The notes beneath the pieces were generated by a model, which was given only the letters and a program-made list of their open reading frames with translations, did no database searches and had not been told where the DNA came from. A stretch of DNA of 64,000 nt. Source: Psychrobacter sp. JB385 (lineage in GTDB: Bacteria > Pseudomonadota > Gammaproteobacteria > Pseudomonadales > Moraxellaceae). The translations under genes and the position numbers were made by a program. Below are positions 9,805-19,151 of the stretch, piece after piece. The stretch's first letter is position 1; each line of letters opens with the position of its first letter. The stretch is from assembly GCF_900163785.1 (NCBI RefSeq), contig NZ_FUKN01000005.1:186001-250000 (forward strand), in the 5' to 3' direction.

Positions 9805-10440
9805 ATGGGCAATGCTTTAATTTTTCCAGATATTTTATTATATTTATTAGACATGGTTGGCGTGATCGCTTGCGCCATCGCAGGCACATTGCTGGCTCAG
9901 CATAAAGGTTTAGACATTTCTGGCTGTATATTGGTATCAATGGTCAATGCCATTGGCGGCGGTACGCTACGCGATATGGCGCTAGATCGTCATCCCTTGT
10001 TTTGGATGACCGATCTTAACTATGTGATTGTCATTACTGCGACATCCCTTATTTTACAAATATTCTTCCATCTGTATCATAAGATTGATAATGCGCTTAA
10101 GCTTTTTGATGCGATTGGACTGGCTGCTTTTAGTGTGATTGGTTTTAAGATCGCCTTAACCCAAGGTATGTCTCCCCTTGTCGCTATCATGATGGGCGTC
10201 TGGACAGCCATTATTGGTGGGATGCTACGTGATATTATCTGTAATGAGATACCGCTAGTATTACAGCGTGAGATTTATATCACAGCCAGTATCGCAGGAT
10301 CTGTAACGTATTTATGCCTACAGTATCTCGGCGTCAGCGCTGGTATCAATGAATTTATTATGCTGTTTGTCATTTTTGCGGTACGTATGCTAGCACTGAA
10401 GTTCGACTGGCATTTGCCGTCTATTCGCTTAGTTGCTTAG
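9805..10440 (+). CDS. TRIC-family (UPF0126) cation channel protein, copy 1
   Basis: Integral membrane protein of 211 residues with about seven transmembrane segments in two repeated halves, each carrying the glycine-rich signature of the prokaryotic TRIC/UPF0126 family: AIGGGTLRDMALDRHPLFWM in the first half and IIGGMLRDIICNEIPLVLQ in the second. Family members are trimeric potassium-type cation channels; the in vivo role in bacteria is unclear. The ATG at 9805 follows a weak ribosome site. A paralog follows 134 bases downstream on the same strand. The stop codon lies inside an 8-base tandem repeat, described separately. Confidence 0.9.
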   Translation: MGNALIFPDILLYLLDMVGVIACAIAGTLLAQHKGLDISGCILVSMVNAIGGGTLRDMALDRHPLFWMTDLNYVIVITATSLILQIFFHLYHKIDNALKLFDAIGLAAFSVIGFKIALTQGMSPLVAIMMGVWTAIIGGMLRDIICNEIPLVLQREIYITASIAGSVTYLCLQYLGVSAGINEFIMLFVIFAVRMLALKFDWHLPSIRLVA

Positions 10441-10464
10441 TTGCTTAGTTGCTTAGTTGCTTAG
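10427..10464 (+). repeat. Octanucleotide tandem repeat GCTTAGTT over a stop codon
   Basis: 4.75 head-to-tail copies of GCTTAGTT covering the last codons and stop of the first TRIC gene. The in-frame TAG falls in the second unit; three units later an in-frame TAG recurs, so unit gain or loss would leave the protein end unchanged. Confidence 0.9.
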
Positions 10465-10574
10465 TATGAACTTTTAACGTGAGTGATTTGATGCAAATAT
10501 GGTAGTGTTGACGCATCAGTTTTGGTTCAACGTATCCAATATTGATTATCCTCTAAACTTAGTGAGACTTGCTC

Positions 10575-11240
10575 ATGCTGGCAATCGCATTGGATCCTGC
10601 AACGCTAATCACCACTTTTGACCCCGGTTCTTTGATATATCTCTTTGATATGATCGGTATTGTGGCTTGCAGTATTTCAGGCACCATACTGGCCAAACAT
10701 AAAAAATTCGATGTGTTCGGCTGTCTCTTGGTATCTATTGTGACGGCGATTGGTGGTGGAACTGTCCGCGATGTCATCTTAAACCGTCATCCATTATTTT
10801 GGATGGTAGATATGAGCTATCTGACAGTCATCACTATCTCTCCATTAGTGATGCAAATATTTTTTCATCCCAATTCTAAACGCGTCAATAAATTCCTTAG
10901 ACTGTCCGATACGATCGGGTTATCTGCTTTTACACTCATTGGTATCAAAGTCGCTGACAGTATGGGAACCAATGTGCCTGTTGCTCTACTGCTGGGCGTG
11001 ATTACCATCATCGTTGGTGGCATCATTCGCGATATGATCTGCAATGAGATTCCACTTGTGCTTCAGCAAGAGATTTATATCACTGCGGCATTGACTGGCG
11101 GTATTCTCTACTTTGCCCTGCACAATCTTGGCGTACGAGATTGGATCACAGATATTGCCACGATGAGTACGATTTTTACTTTACGTATGCTGGCGATACG
11201 CTATGACTGGCAGTTTCCAACACTTGAATGGAAATATTAA
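10575..11240 (+). CDS. TRIC-family (UPF0126) cation channel protein, copy 2
   Basis: Second member of the TRIC/UPF0126 family, 221 residues, sharing the same motifs as its upstream neighbour: AIGGGTVRDVILNRHPLFWM and IVGGIIRDMICNEIPLVLQQ. The two proteins align along their whole length but differ at many positions, so the duplication is old. The N-terminus is about ten residues longer than in copy 1. I chose the ATG at 10575; a TTG six bases earlier is possible but has no better ribosome site. It converges on recJ with only 29 bases between and no clear terminator. Confidence 0.9.
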   Translation: MLAIALDPATLITTFDPGSLIYLFDMIGIVACSISGTILAKHKKFDVFGCLLVSIVTAIGGGTVRDVILNRHPLFWMVDMSYLTVITISPLVMQIFFHPNSKRVNKFLRLSDTIGLSAFTLIGIKVADSMGTNVPVALLLGVITIIVGGIIRDMICNEIPLVLQQEIYITAALTGGILYFALHNLGVRDWITDIATMSTIFTLRMLAIRYDWQFPTLEWKY

Positions 11241-11269
11241 AGGAGTTAATGGCTAATACAGTCCGTATC

Positions 11270-13120
11270 TCAAGTCGTTTTTACTATCGCTAAGTCTTTG
11301 ACCATCAATTGTAAGCTTTGCTTGCCATTCCATTCATTGATGTCCAATTGAAACAGCAAATGAACGTGTTCGGCACGGTAATCCCAAAGGCTACTATCAA
11401 AATTAAAATAAATGGCCTCAATCGGGTACTGCACATCAGGATATCGTAGTGATAATTTAAGATGCTTGTCTTTTAATATCTTAAAATTCAGTACTTCAAA
11501 CACACCGTCAAATATTGGCGGCGCAAAACCATGACCCCAAATGCTAGCATCGGCCAAATGCTCAGCAAACCATAAGCTAAAATCACTTGCCTGCAACGGC
11601 CCATCACTGAATTTCTGTTCTGCAAAAACCTCATCCTCTATCTGTGCCATGACGTCATTAAATGCTGCCTCAAATGCGTCGAAGTTACGACGTTTAAGCG
11701 TCAAGCCTGCGGCCATTGCATGTCCACCGAAGTGACTGATGAGATCAGGATGACGCTCAGCGACTTGCTCAATCGCATCACGAATATGTACACCAGCGAT
11801 AGAACGTGCTGAGCCTTTGATGGCATCGTCTTCGCCCGTCCGCTGCGTATCTGCTGGTGCAAAAACAATACTAGGTAGGTAATGACTTTCTTTTAAGCGT
11901 CCAGCCACAATGCCAATCACGCCTTGGTGCCAGTCGTCCTGATATAAAACAATACTGCGTTTGTGCGTGTTGATAGTTTCTATTTTGGGCGCACACTGTA
12001 CAATTACATCATCGCTTTCGTTATTTTCAATAGCAGCGTCGTCACTAGTATCGTCGTCACTAACATCATTACTATCAGTTTCAGTTAATGCCTGCACAAT
12101 ACTATCTGCTTGTGCTCGCATCTCCCATTCTACCTGACGACGAGTACGATTTAACTGTTCAAGCTCCTGAGCCAAACGCTGCGCGGTAGGCCAATCTTCG
12201 GTCAATAAACATTCGATACCGATACGCATATTGTCCATACGTCCAGCGGCGTTGATACGCGGACCTAAGACAAAGCCGAAGTCTTGTGCCTGTAATTTCT
12301 TAGGGTCGCGCCCTGCTTGCTCTAATAAAGCCAAGATACCTAAGCAGCAGCGACCTTGGCGAATAGCAGCCAGACCGTGATGTACTAAGATACGGTTGTT
12401 TTTATCGAGCACGCCAACATCGGCGATCGTGCCGAGCGCCACTAAGTCTAGATACTGGCTAACTTGTACAGTAGACTTACCCTCTGCACGGCGTAACTTA
12501 GCCAGACGTCCAAGTACATAAAAAGCCACGCCTACTCCTACCAGCGCTTTACTGGCAAAACCACAACCAAGCTGATTTGGATTGACCACCGCTTGTGCTG
12601 GCGGTGTTTCTTTAGTAGTTAGATGATGATCAGTGATAATAACGGTGATGCCATCTGCTTGCGCGCGCGCCACACCTTCATGGCTGGAGATCCCGTTATC
12701 CACCGTCACTATCATATCTGGCTGATAAGTCTTGATACCCAACTCAACGATTTCTGGCGTTAGACCATAACCATACTTAAAACGATCAGGCACTAAAAAA
12801 TCAACCACAGCACCCATTTTGGTGAGTGCGCGCATCATCAGTGCTGTACTGGTTGCGCCATCACAATCAAAGTCACCAACGATTAAGATGCGTTGACCTT
12901 TGTCAATTGCTTCATCTAATAGACGGACTGCTTCTATGACACCGTGCAACTTCTCAGCAGGTAACAATCCAGATAGCCCAATATCAAGTTCTGAAGGATC
13001 GGTGATACCGCGACCTGCATATAAGCGAGCAAGCGTTGATGATTGAGCAGCAAGGGGTTGCAATGCGAGCGGTAACTCGTCGATGCGAGTATGAGTATAA
13101 CGAGGGGTTAAATTTAGCAT
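11270..13120 (-). CDS. recJ: Single-stranded-DNA exonuclease RecJ
   Basis: 5'-3' exonuclease acting in RecF-pathway recombination, mismatch and base-excision repair. The 616-residue protein has the DHH phosphoesterase core with the DFDCDGATS motif (83-91) and DHH at 164-166, a DHHA1 domain with GGHAMAAG (about 465-475), and a C-terminal OB-like domain. At about 347-372 there is a highly acidic, low-complexity insertion, rich in Asp, Ser and Glu, between the DHH core and DHHA1 parts; E. coli RecJ has no such stretch. Transcribed alone, convergent with the TRIC genes. Identification is secure. Confidence 0.97.
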   Translation of the reverse strand: MLNLTPRYTHTRIDELPLALQPLAAQSSTLARLYAGRGITDPSELDIGLSGLLPAEKLHGVIEAVRLLDEAIDKGQRILIVGDFDCDGATSTALMMRALTKMGAVVDFLVPDRFKYGYGLTPEIVELGIKTYQPDMIVTVDNGISSHEGVARAQADGITVIITDHHLTTKETPPAQAVVNPNQLGCGFASKALVGVGVAFYVLGRLAKLRRAEGKSTVQVSQYLDLVALGTIADVGVLDKNNRILVHHGLAAIRQGRCCLGILALLEQAGRDPKKLQAQDFGFVLGPRINAAGRMDNMRIGIECLLTEDWPTAQRLAQELEQLNRTRRQVEWEMRAQADSIVQALTETDSNDVSDDDTSDDAAIENNESDDVIVQCAPKIETINTHKRSIVLYQDDWHQGVIGIVAGRLKESHYLPSIVFAPADTQRTGEDDAIKGSARSIAGVHIRDAIEQVAERHPDLISHFGGHAMAAGLTLKRRNFDAFEAAFNDVMAQIEDEVFAEQKFSDGPLQASDFSLWFAEHLADASIWGHGFAPPIFDGVFEVLNFKILKDKHLKLSLRYPDVQYPIEAIYFNFDSSLWDYRAEHVHLLFQLDINEWNGKQSLQLMVKDLAIVKTT

Positions 13121-13439
13121 TTGCCTATTCTACTGGCTTTAGCAAAGGCTCACAATCATAATTTTTATCGTGCTCGCATATGTTTCTTATTTTGAAGCAC
13201 GAGTTTTGAAGCGCGAGACTATATATCATAATAAAGTGCTTATTTTAATGAATATGTCAAAAAACCTGCGATCGCTCTACCTAAAAATCTTTATGCTTAC
13301 AAAAACGGTGCATAGTTGCTGTATTTTTCTGCATTTTGCTACAAAGCAATGATTGTATACGGCTTATAAATCCATAGAATGGTAGCCATCTGCACAACTT
13401 GTTATTTATTTTTTAATTTTATATTTATAAGGATATCCT
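13121..13439. other. Intergenic region between recJ and DUF697-like gene
   Basis: About 320 AT-rich bases between divergent genes. Only one short frame (60 codons) occurs, with no ribosome site and no recognisable protein character. Promoters for both genes are expected here but none is clear-cut. Confidence 0.5.
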
Positions 13440-13955
13440 ATGAAAACCACACCACTTGCTGAAAAACTACCAGATACTATTGATCCAAACTTAGATCTTG
13501 AACAAGTAAAAAAAGAATGTCAGAAATTGGTGAAGAAGCGCGCTAAAATATCTGCGGGTGTAGCCATCGTCCCTGTCCCGTTTTTTGACGTTGCAGTTGA
13601 TGCGGGTATGCTTACGCAGATGTTGCCAGAAATCAGTGAGCGTTTTGGTTTGATTGAAGGACGTCAATCAGCAATCGATTTGCAGTCTAGAGCTGTACAT
13701 TGGAGTGCATTAAAAGACCGCACGGTAGACTTTGCTGGACTGATGGCGACCCGCGGTATTGTGAAAAAAACCATCCAAGGCTTTGGTGGTCGTATCGCAG
13801 CCAAGCAAGTCACCAAGTTTGTTCCTCTTGGTGGACAGTTAGTGGCAGCAACAATGGGTTATACTATCTTTAAAAAAATCGCAAACGATCATATCAATGA
13901 GTGCTATAAACTGGCCAAAAACATTCAACAAAAACAACACAGTAAGAATGTCTAA
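13440..13955 (+). CDS. Hypothetical protein, DUF697-like
   Basis: 171-residue protein I cannot name. The segment AGVAIVPVPFFDVAVDAGMLTQML (about 40-63) recalls the membrane-inserting part of DUF697 proteins (often fused to or near GTPases), with a hydrophobic Pro/Asp pattern followed by an amphipathic helix. A second apolar stretch (about 139-152, VPLGGQLVAATMGYTIF) near the end may also contact membrane. The rest is Lys/Gln-rich helix. The ATG has AAGGATATCC upstream. A good terminator follows. Function unknown; the domain suggestion is tentative. Confidence 0.72.
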   Translation: MKTTPLAEKLPDTIDPNLDLEQVKKECQKLVKKRAKISAGVAIVPVPFFDVAVDAGMLTQMLPEISERFGLIEGRQSAIDLQSRAVHWSALKDRTVDFAGLMATRGIVKKTIQGFGGRIAAKQVTKFVPLGGQLVAATMGYTIFKKIANDHINECYKLAKNIQQKQHSKNV

Positions 13956-13981
13956 ATCATAGCGTTTGCTCAATGAAACTT

Positions 13982-14016
13982 AACCAGCTAAGGTATATTG
14001 TCTTAGCTGGTTTTTT
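13982..14016 (+). terminator. Terminator after DUF697-like gene
   Basis: Stem AACCAGCTAAG / CTTAGCTGGTT with a 9-base loop and a following T run. Confidence 0.9.
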
Positions 14017-14199
14017 AGGTTCTGACCAATAGTCATGTCATGTTCTAAACACAAATGTACAGATAGGAAGGTCTCTTATCTTATAAGTGTCAAATAACTA
14101 TTATAAAATATGCAATAATCATAGACTAAGATCAGCTATTTATAGTTATACATACGTGTTTTCGCTGTTATATCAATCAAAACCTTAGAGGATTTATCC

Positions 14200-14589
14200 A
14201 TGAAAAAACGCTTTGCTTCAACCATTTTGCTTGCCACCTTCGCTTTGGCTGGATGTGCAACGACAGATGGCACCAATAATAGTGCAGGCAATGCTATCGG
14301 TACAGCAAACGAAATTGGTATGAATGTTTTTAAATCAGCAATCGACAATCAATGCCGTAGTCAAATTGAAAAACAAAGCGCTTGGCGCATTGCTAGCGTT
14401 GCTATGACTGACACACAACAAGAAGCGGTAAAAAGCAATGTCTGTGGCTGCGTGAGCGAACAAGCACCGCAGCAAGTCACACTGGTTGAACTTGGTAACG
14501 CTGCGATAGATTCGCAATATCGCACACAGCTGGTGGCAAAAGTCGTCGCAAAATCCTTACAGAGTTGCTATGCAAGCTTCACTAAATAA
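14200..14589 (+). CDS. Hypothetical lipoprotein
   Basis: 129-residue predicted lipoprotein: signal MKKRFASTILLATFALAGCA with a lipobox LAGC and Cys19 as lipid site, hence envelope-located. The mature part is mostly helical and has four further cysteines (in NQCRSQ, NVCGCVSEQ and QSCYASF), which could form disulfides in the periplasm. AGAGGATTTATCC precedes the ATG. I do not recognise the family. Monocistronic, ended by a strong terminator shared with the convergent neighbour. Confidence 0.85.
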   Translation: MKKRFASTILLATFALAGCATTDGTNNSAGNAIGTANEIGMNVFKSAIDNQCRSQIEKQSAWRIASVAMTDTQQEAVKSNVCGCVSEQAPQQVTLVELGNAAIDSQYRTQLVAKVVAKSLQSCYASFTK

Positions 14590-14616
14590 GCATATCGAAT
14601 AAAGATATACGTCCAT

Positions 14617-14650
14617 AAAAAAGGAGCCTTATGTAGAGGCTCCTTTTTTA
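14617..14650. terminator. Bidirectional terminator
   Basis: Perfect stem AGGAGCCT / AGGCTCCT flanked by A and T runs, between convergent genes. Confidence 0.9.
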
Positions 14651-14725
14651 TTTCCAAGTCTGTCATATAATCAACATTTTGTATTTAAAACTCACTCATA
14701 TTGGACAGCTTAGATATTGAAAAAT

Positions 14726-15094
14726 TTAAGTGTTGGAAGGTTTAGATGGTAAAGATGCAGGAGCAGGCAATACTTTATTGCGGCGGAAGTATTTAGAAGA
14801 TCCATCAATCACTTTGTCTACTTCTTTTATCAAATCTGAAATTACATCGTCGTAGACACCATGATATAACTCAGTCTCAAAGGCAGTGAATGGGTGCTTG
14901 CGTGATGCTGACCCTACCTCAGTAATCCCATGTTTGGTATAAAAAATATCCACTCGTCCATCGCTGTTGAGAACACAGTTTAGCAAACCATCTGACAGTT
15001 CCATCTGTATACGCTCAGGCATAAAAATATAATCATCTACATCAATGAGCTTTTTTTCTACTTCTCTTTTAAAAAATGATTTGATATCAAACAT
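14726..15094 (-). CDS. Hypothetical protein
   Basis: 122-residue soluble protein without recognisable family. It starts MFDIKSFFKREVEKKLIDVD, has a mixed helix and strand pattern and a basic, Pro-rich C-terminus. The ATG at 15094 has AAGGA seven bases upstream, which favours it over a GTG five codons earlier. It has no signal peptide or membrane segment. Its neighbours offer no functional hint; the downstream terminator at 14617-14650 serves it as well. Confidence 0.72.
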   Translation of the reverse strand: MFDIKSFFKREVEKKLIDVDDYIFMPERIQMELSDGLLNCVLNSDGRVDIFYTKHGITEVGSASRKHPFTAFETELYHGVYDDVISDLIKEVDKVIDGSSKYFRRNKVLPAPASLPSKPSNT

Positions 15095-15363
15095 AGAGCT
15101 TTCCTTCACTTAAAATTTATAGAATACGTTAGCACGCCTGACTTTGTTATCGTCGTCCAGCATTTATCCATCTGCTTTTTAGGTCATGCCTTATCTATAC
15201 ATCATATAAGATATATGAATATATTTTAAGGTGCGGTATGTAAAACTGCGTTTGATGTTAGTAAAAATGAAGTCGTCTTAATCTTGGTCTTTGAACGTAG
15301 CAAAATCTGGCCTATATACATCTTGCTTAAATGCGATGGTGGGATTTTCACTGTTTGCTTGAT
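15095..15363. other. Intergenic region upstream of hypothetical gene
   Basis: About 270 bases with no supportable gene; it would contain the promoter of the 14726-15094 gene. Nothing else was seen. Confidence 0.5.
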
Positions 15364-15399
15364 AAAAAAATGAGCTGCAGACGATGCAACTCATTTTTT
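15364..15399 (-). terminator. uvrB terminator
   Basis: Hairpin AAAAAATGAG-TGC / GCA-CTCATTTTTT with paired A and T runs, 29 bases past the uvrB stop on the minus strand. Confidence 0.88.
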
Positions 15400-15427
15400 A
15401 GCTAATCAGCAATATCAGAACAGCCTA

Positions 15428-17539
15428 TCAGATTAAATGCGCTTTTAGCTCCAGCACCTTATCGCGTGTTTTTGCCGCTTCCTCAAACTTCAAATCACGT
15501 GACATCTGCTGCATTTGCTTCTCTAAACGTTTAATCTCTTTGGCAAGCAAATCTGGACTACGCAAGATATTGATATCCACATCAGGCAAATTACTCTTAA
15601 TTGGAATCACTTGATTGTCATTAGCATCCAAGCTCTCGCCCGTATCAATCTTATCCGTAATACTACGGCGTGCGCCTTTTGGCGTGATATTGTGCTCAAG
15701 GTTAAACGCAATCTGCTTATCACGGCGACGGTCGGTCTCGTCTATCGCCTTTTGCATGCTTGGGGTAATGCGATCGGCATACAAAATGGCTTTACCATTC
15801 AAGTGACGCGCTGCTCGACCAATCGTCTGGATAAGTGAACGCTCAGAACGCAAAAAGCCTTCTTTATCAGCATCGAATATAGCAACCAGTGACACTTCAG
15901 GCATATCCAAACCTTCACGTAAAAGGTTAATACCAACCAAGACATCGTGCACACCAGTACGCAGCTCGTGGATAATCTGCATACGCTCCACCGTATCGAT
16001 GTCCGAATGCAAATAAGCCACCTTAACATCGTATTCTTTGAGATAACTGGTCAAATCCTCTGACATACGTTTGGTGAGTGTCGTAATCAAGACACGCTCA
16101 TCTTTTTCGCGGCGCTTGGTAATCTCTGACAATACGTCATCCACTTGCGTCAAAACAGGACGAATCTCAATCTCTGGATCAATCAGACCCGTTGGACGTA
16201 CGACCTGCTCCACTACCTGCTCACTATGTTCTAGCTCATACAATGCTGGTGTCGCACTCACATAGATGGTTTTGGGTTTGATACGCTCCCACTCTTCAAA
16301 CTTCATCGGGCGGTTGTTCATCGCACTTGGCAAACGAAAGCCATAATTGACCAAGTTCTCTTTACGCGATCTATCCCCTTTATACATCGCACCAATCTGT
16401 GAGACAGTGACATGCGATTCATCAAGGAACAGTAACGCGTCTTCTGGAATATAATCAAACAAGGTCGGCGGCGCCTCCCCTGATGGACGACCAGAGAGAT
16501 GCTGCGAGTAGTTTTCGATACCATTACAGTAGCCAAGCTGCTGAATCATCTCAAGATCATATTGCGTGCGTTCCTTGAGGCGCTGCGCTTCAATCAGCTT
16601 ATTGTTTTCACGGAAGTACTCCAAACGCGGCTCCAGCTCCTCACGAATGGTATGGCTGGCCGCTTCTAACTTATTGCGCGGCGTCACATAGTGTGATTTT
16701 GGATAAATGGTAATACGTGGCACGCTGCGTACAGTTTTGCCCGTTAACGGATCAAACCACGTGATTTTCTCCACTTCATTGTCAAACAAATGCACGCGTA
16801 CCGCCAACTGCTCAGACTCAGCAGGATAGATGTCTAACAGCTCACCACGCAAACGATACGTACCACGGCCAAAATCTAACTCATTACGGGTGTATTGCAT
16901 TTCAACCAAGCGCTTAATCGTCGCCGTACGGTCTATCTGATCACCAACCACTACGTGCAGTAGCATTTTTAGATAGCTTTCTGGATCACCCAAACCATAA
17001 ATACAAGACACTGAAGCAACAATGATCGCATCACGACGCTCTAATAAAGCGCGCGTAGCGGACAGACGCATCTGATCAATGTGATCGTTAATGGCGCTGT
17101 CTTTTTCGATAAAGGTATCGCTGGCAGCGACATACGCTTCTGGCTGATAATAGTCATAATAACTGACAAAATACTCAACCGCGTTATTAGGAAAAAACGA
17201 TTTGAACTCGCCATACAACTGTGCAGCAAGCGTTTTGTTGTGCGCCATGATAATCGTCGGACGCTGGGTTTCGGAGATGACTTTGGCCATCGTATAAGTT
17301 TTACCAGAGCCGGTCACACCAAGCAGCAACTGCTCATCCATGCCAGCATTGATACCACTTACAAGCTTTTTAATTGCTTGTGGCTGATCGCCTGCTGGCT
17401 CAAAATCTGTCACCATCTCAAAGGCACGACTTGATATTTGCGTCCCTGACGCATTGACACCACTAATTTCAGCTTCGCCTTGTAGCTGAGTGGCCAATTG
17501 GTTTAACTGACGCGATGAGCGCGGTTCAGGCATTCTCAT
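15428..17539 (-). CDS. uvrB: Excinuclease ABC subunit UvrB
   Basis: Damage-verifying helicase-like subunit of nucleotide excision repair; receives DNA from UvrA and recruits UvrC. The 703-residue protein contains Walker A GVTGSGKT (74-81), the beta-hairpin region with [10 protein letters not shown], helicase motifs including DESH and QTIGRAARH, and a C-terminal UVR domain ([27 protein letters not shown] region). Compared with E. coli UvrB (which opens just before the FKPSGDQPEAI region), there are about 30 extra N-terminal residues rich in Ser, Gln and Arg. The start used is the first ATG in frame and lacks a strong ribosome site, so part of the extension may not be translated. Confidence 0.98.
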   Translation of the reverse strand: MRMPEPRSSRQLNQLATQLQGEAEISGVNASGTQISSRAFEMVTDFEPAGDQPQAIKKLVSGINAGMDEQLLLGVTGSGKTYTMAKVISETQRPTIIMAHNKTLAAQLYGEFKSFFPNNAVEYFVSYYDYYQPEAYVAASDTFIEKDSAINDHIDQMRLSATRALLERRDAIIVASVSCIYGLGDPESYLKMLLHVVVGDQIDRTATIKRLVEMQYTRNELDFGRGTYRLRGELLDIYPAESEQLAVRVHLFDNEVEKITWFDPLTGKTVRSVPRITIYPKSHYVTPRNKLEAASHTIREELEPRLEYFRENNKLIEAQRLKERTQYDLEMIQQLGYCNGIENYSQHLSGRPSGEAPPTLFDYIPEDALLFLDESHVTVSQIGAMYKGDRSRKENLVNYGFRLPSAMNNRPMKFEEWERIKPKTIYVSATPALYELEHSEQVVEQVVRPTGLIDPEIEIRPVLTQVDDVLSEITKRREKDERVLITTLTKRMSEDLTSYLKEYDVKVAYLHSDIDTVERMQIIHELRTGVHDVLVGINLLREGLDMPEVSLVAIFDADKEGFLRSERSLIQTIGRAARHLNGKAILYADRITPSMQKAIDETDRRRDKQIAFNLEHNITPKGARRSITDKIDTGESLDANDNQVIPIKSNLPDVDINILRSPDLLAKEIKRLEKQMQQMSRDLKFEEAAKTRDKVLELKAHLI

Positions 17540-17931
17540 AAGTGCTTTCTTCTTATTAAAGTTTATAACAATATGGGGTTTGAGCAGCGGTTTTTAAAGG
17601 CGTTTCGAAGGATAGTCACAAGGCTTACCTTATAAGCACACTCTCATTCCACTACAAAAAATTTAAGTGTATAAAGATACTATTTATTGAGAAACAAACC
17701 TTTTACCGTTGTAAAAAACGCACATAGAATGGGATAAATTTACAAAGAATTTCATGATTAACAAACCCATTACACGACCACCTAACAAAGCATAACGCTT
17801 GAGGGTTTCATCTTTTGCAGAAGCTGCTATTATCGACAATGAATTAACAAGCAGTCGTTAAGTACCATATTAATAACAAAATATTAATTAGAAAATTCAA
17901 ACTTAATAAAACTAAGAGAACGGAGAAAATT
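17540..17931. other. Divergent promoter region uvrB-dps
   Basis: About 390 AT-rich bases between divergent genes. A TATTAT near 17830 could be a -10 for dps. I saw no convincing LexA box (CTGT-N8-ACAG) for uvrB and no OxyR-type site for dps. Confidence 0.5.
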
Positions 17932-18414
17932 ATGAGAGAACGTTTCGCAAGTGGCATTTCAGACGATACTGCCAAAAAAATGATTGAGCTATTGAATGCA
18001 AATTTGGCCAACGTTATTGACCTAACTTTAGACGGTAAGCAATGCCATTGGAACCTACAGGGCACTGGCTTTATTGGTGTGCATCAGTTATTAGACGACA
18101 CAGCAGATCGCATTCGTGAAGTATCAGACATGATTGCTGAGCGTATTGTAATCTTGGGTGGTCAGCCAAACGGTCTAGCCAGCCGAGTAGCCAAAGACTC
18201 TATTTTAGACGACTATCCAACCGATATTACTGAAGTAGATCAGCATGTCCGTGAAATCACCAGCCGCTATAAAAAAGTAGCTGAAACTTTACGTAAAGCT
18301 ATCGATACTGCAGGCGATGCAGGTGATGAAGATACTGCCGATTTATTAACAGAAGCTAGCCGCATCATCGATAAAGATGCATGGTTCATCGGTGCAAACG
18401 CGCCAAAGAACTAA
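17932..18414 (+). CDS. dps: Dps family ferritin-like DNA protection protein
   Basis: Forms dodecameric shells that oxidise and store iron with hydrogen peroxide and, in many species, bind DNA under starvation. At 160 residues it has family-typical length. The intersubunit ferroxidase residues are in place: His39, His51, Asp55, Asp66 and Glu70, with spacings matching His51, His63, Asp67, Asp78 and Glu82 of E. coli Dps. The N-terminus (MRERFASGIS) is short and only mildly basic, so DNA binding by a Lys-rich tail is less certain. GGAG lies seven bases before the ATG. Single gene with its own terminator. Confidence 0.95.
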   Translation: MRERFASGISDDTAKKMIELLNANLANVIDLTLDGKQCHWNLQGTGFIGVHQLLDDTADRIREVSDMIAERIVILGGQPNGLASRVAKDSILDDYPTDITEVDQHVREITSRYKKVAETLRKAIDTAGDAGDEDTADLLTEASRIIDKDAWFIGANAPKN

Positions 18415-18462
18415 GTTTCTAAGTATTTAACCAACTACTGCTAAGATGATTTAGAAAACAAG

Positions 18463-18495
18463 AAAAAAGGTCGCTCTATTGAGTGACCTTTTTTT
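18463..18495. terminator. Bidirectional terminator after dps
   Basis: Stem AAAAAGGTC-CTC / GAG-GACCTTTTT with a TATT loop region, between convergent dps and DUF2059 genes. Confidence 0.9.
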
Positions 18496-18555
18496 GTGCG
18501 CGCTTTTTATCTCACTTTCAGTTTTGACAATATCTACAAGAGTTACCTACCAGTC

Positions 18556-19119
18556 TTATTTTTCGCTTGTCAAAGCTTTAAGGTCTGCTGCCATCTTTGG
18601 TATCACCTCTTGCATTTTTTTCATGGTTGATTCCATAATAATGGGCATAATTTGCGCCATATAATCTTTCATCATTGCTGGCTGCTTGTCGATAATACTC
18701 TGACCAACCTCTGTACTATAGAATTCAATCTGTGCATCAACTTCTTTTTGGTCAAAATGTTTTTTGGCAGACTGCATATACATATTAACTATTTGTTTAT
18801 TGATACCTTCTACATTGTCCCGTTTGGTCATCTCTTTACTATACTTAAGGATGATCTCATCAAAACGTTTGCGCTGCGCCGCATTCAATTCGTTGTTAGG
18901 CATTGAGGCCAACATCGTTTTCATCATTTCTTCTGTCATCTCATTGTCACTAGACATATCATTCATTGTCTCTACAATCTTCGTAACTTTGATTAACTTC
19001 ATTAAAGAAGCATCTGTTGGTACAGCTGCTTGTGCAGACAGCGTTGGAACCACCATTGCAGTCATGGCACTTACGCTCAATGTGATGGCAAAAGCAGAAC
19101 TTTTTAGTAGTGATGTCAT
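18556..19119 (-). CDS. DUF2059 domain periplasmic protein
   Basis: 187-residue exported protein with a classical signal peptide (about 1-32, ending LSAQA before AVPTD). The mature part is a helical DUF2059 domain: the C-terminal segment with the EVDAQIEFYSTEVGQSIIDK pattern is characteristic (F-Y-x-S/T-x-x-G). DUF2059 proteins are periplasmic and of unknown function. Upstream the cation diffusion facilitator is transcribed in the same direction, ending 32 bases before this gene, so the two may be cotranscribed; a functional link is speculative. Confidence 0.88.
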   Translation of the reverse strand: MTSLLKSSAFAITLSVSAMTAMVVPTLSAQAAVPTDASLMKLIKVTKIVETMNDMSSDNEMTEEMMKTMLASMPNNELNAAQRKRFDEIILKYSKEMTKRDNVEGINKQIVNMYMQSAKKHFDQKEVDAQIEFYSTEVGQSIIDKQPAMMKDYMAQIMPIIMESTMKKMQEVIPKMAADLKALTSEK

Positions 19120-19151
19120 AGAGTCATTACCTAGTTACGAGTAGTTGTATG

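Noticed and set aside
13170..13352. Short plus-strand frame of 60 codons upstream of the DUF697-like gene
   Set aside because: AT-rich, no ribosome site, no protein character.
17540..17931. LexA box for uvrB
   Set aside because: No CTGT-N8-ACAG palindrome of acceptable quality is present; uvrB may not be SOS-controlled by a LexA of that type here.
18479..18664. Plus-strand frame after dps
   Set aside because: It begins inside the dps terminator and runs antisense through the DUF2059 coding region.
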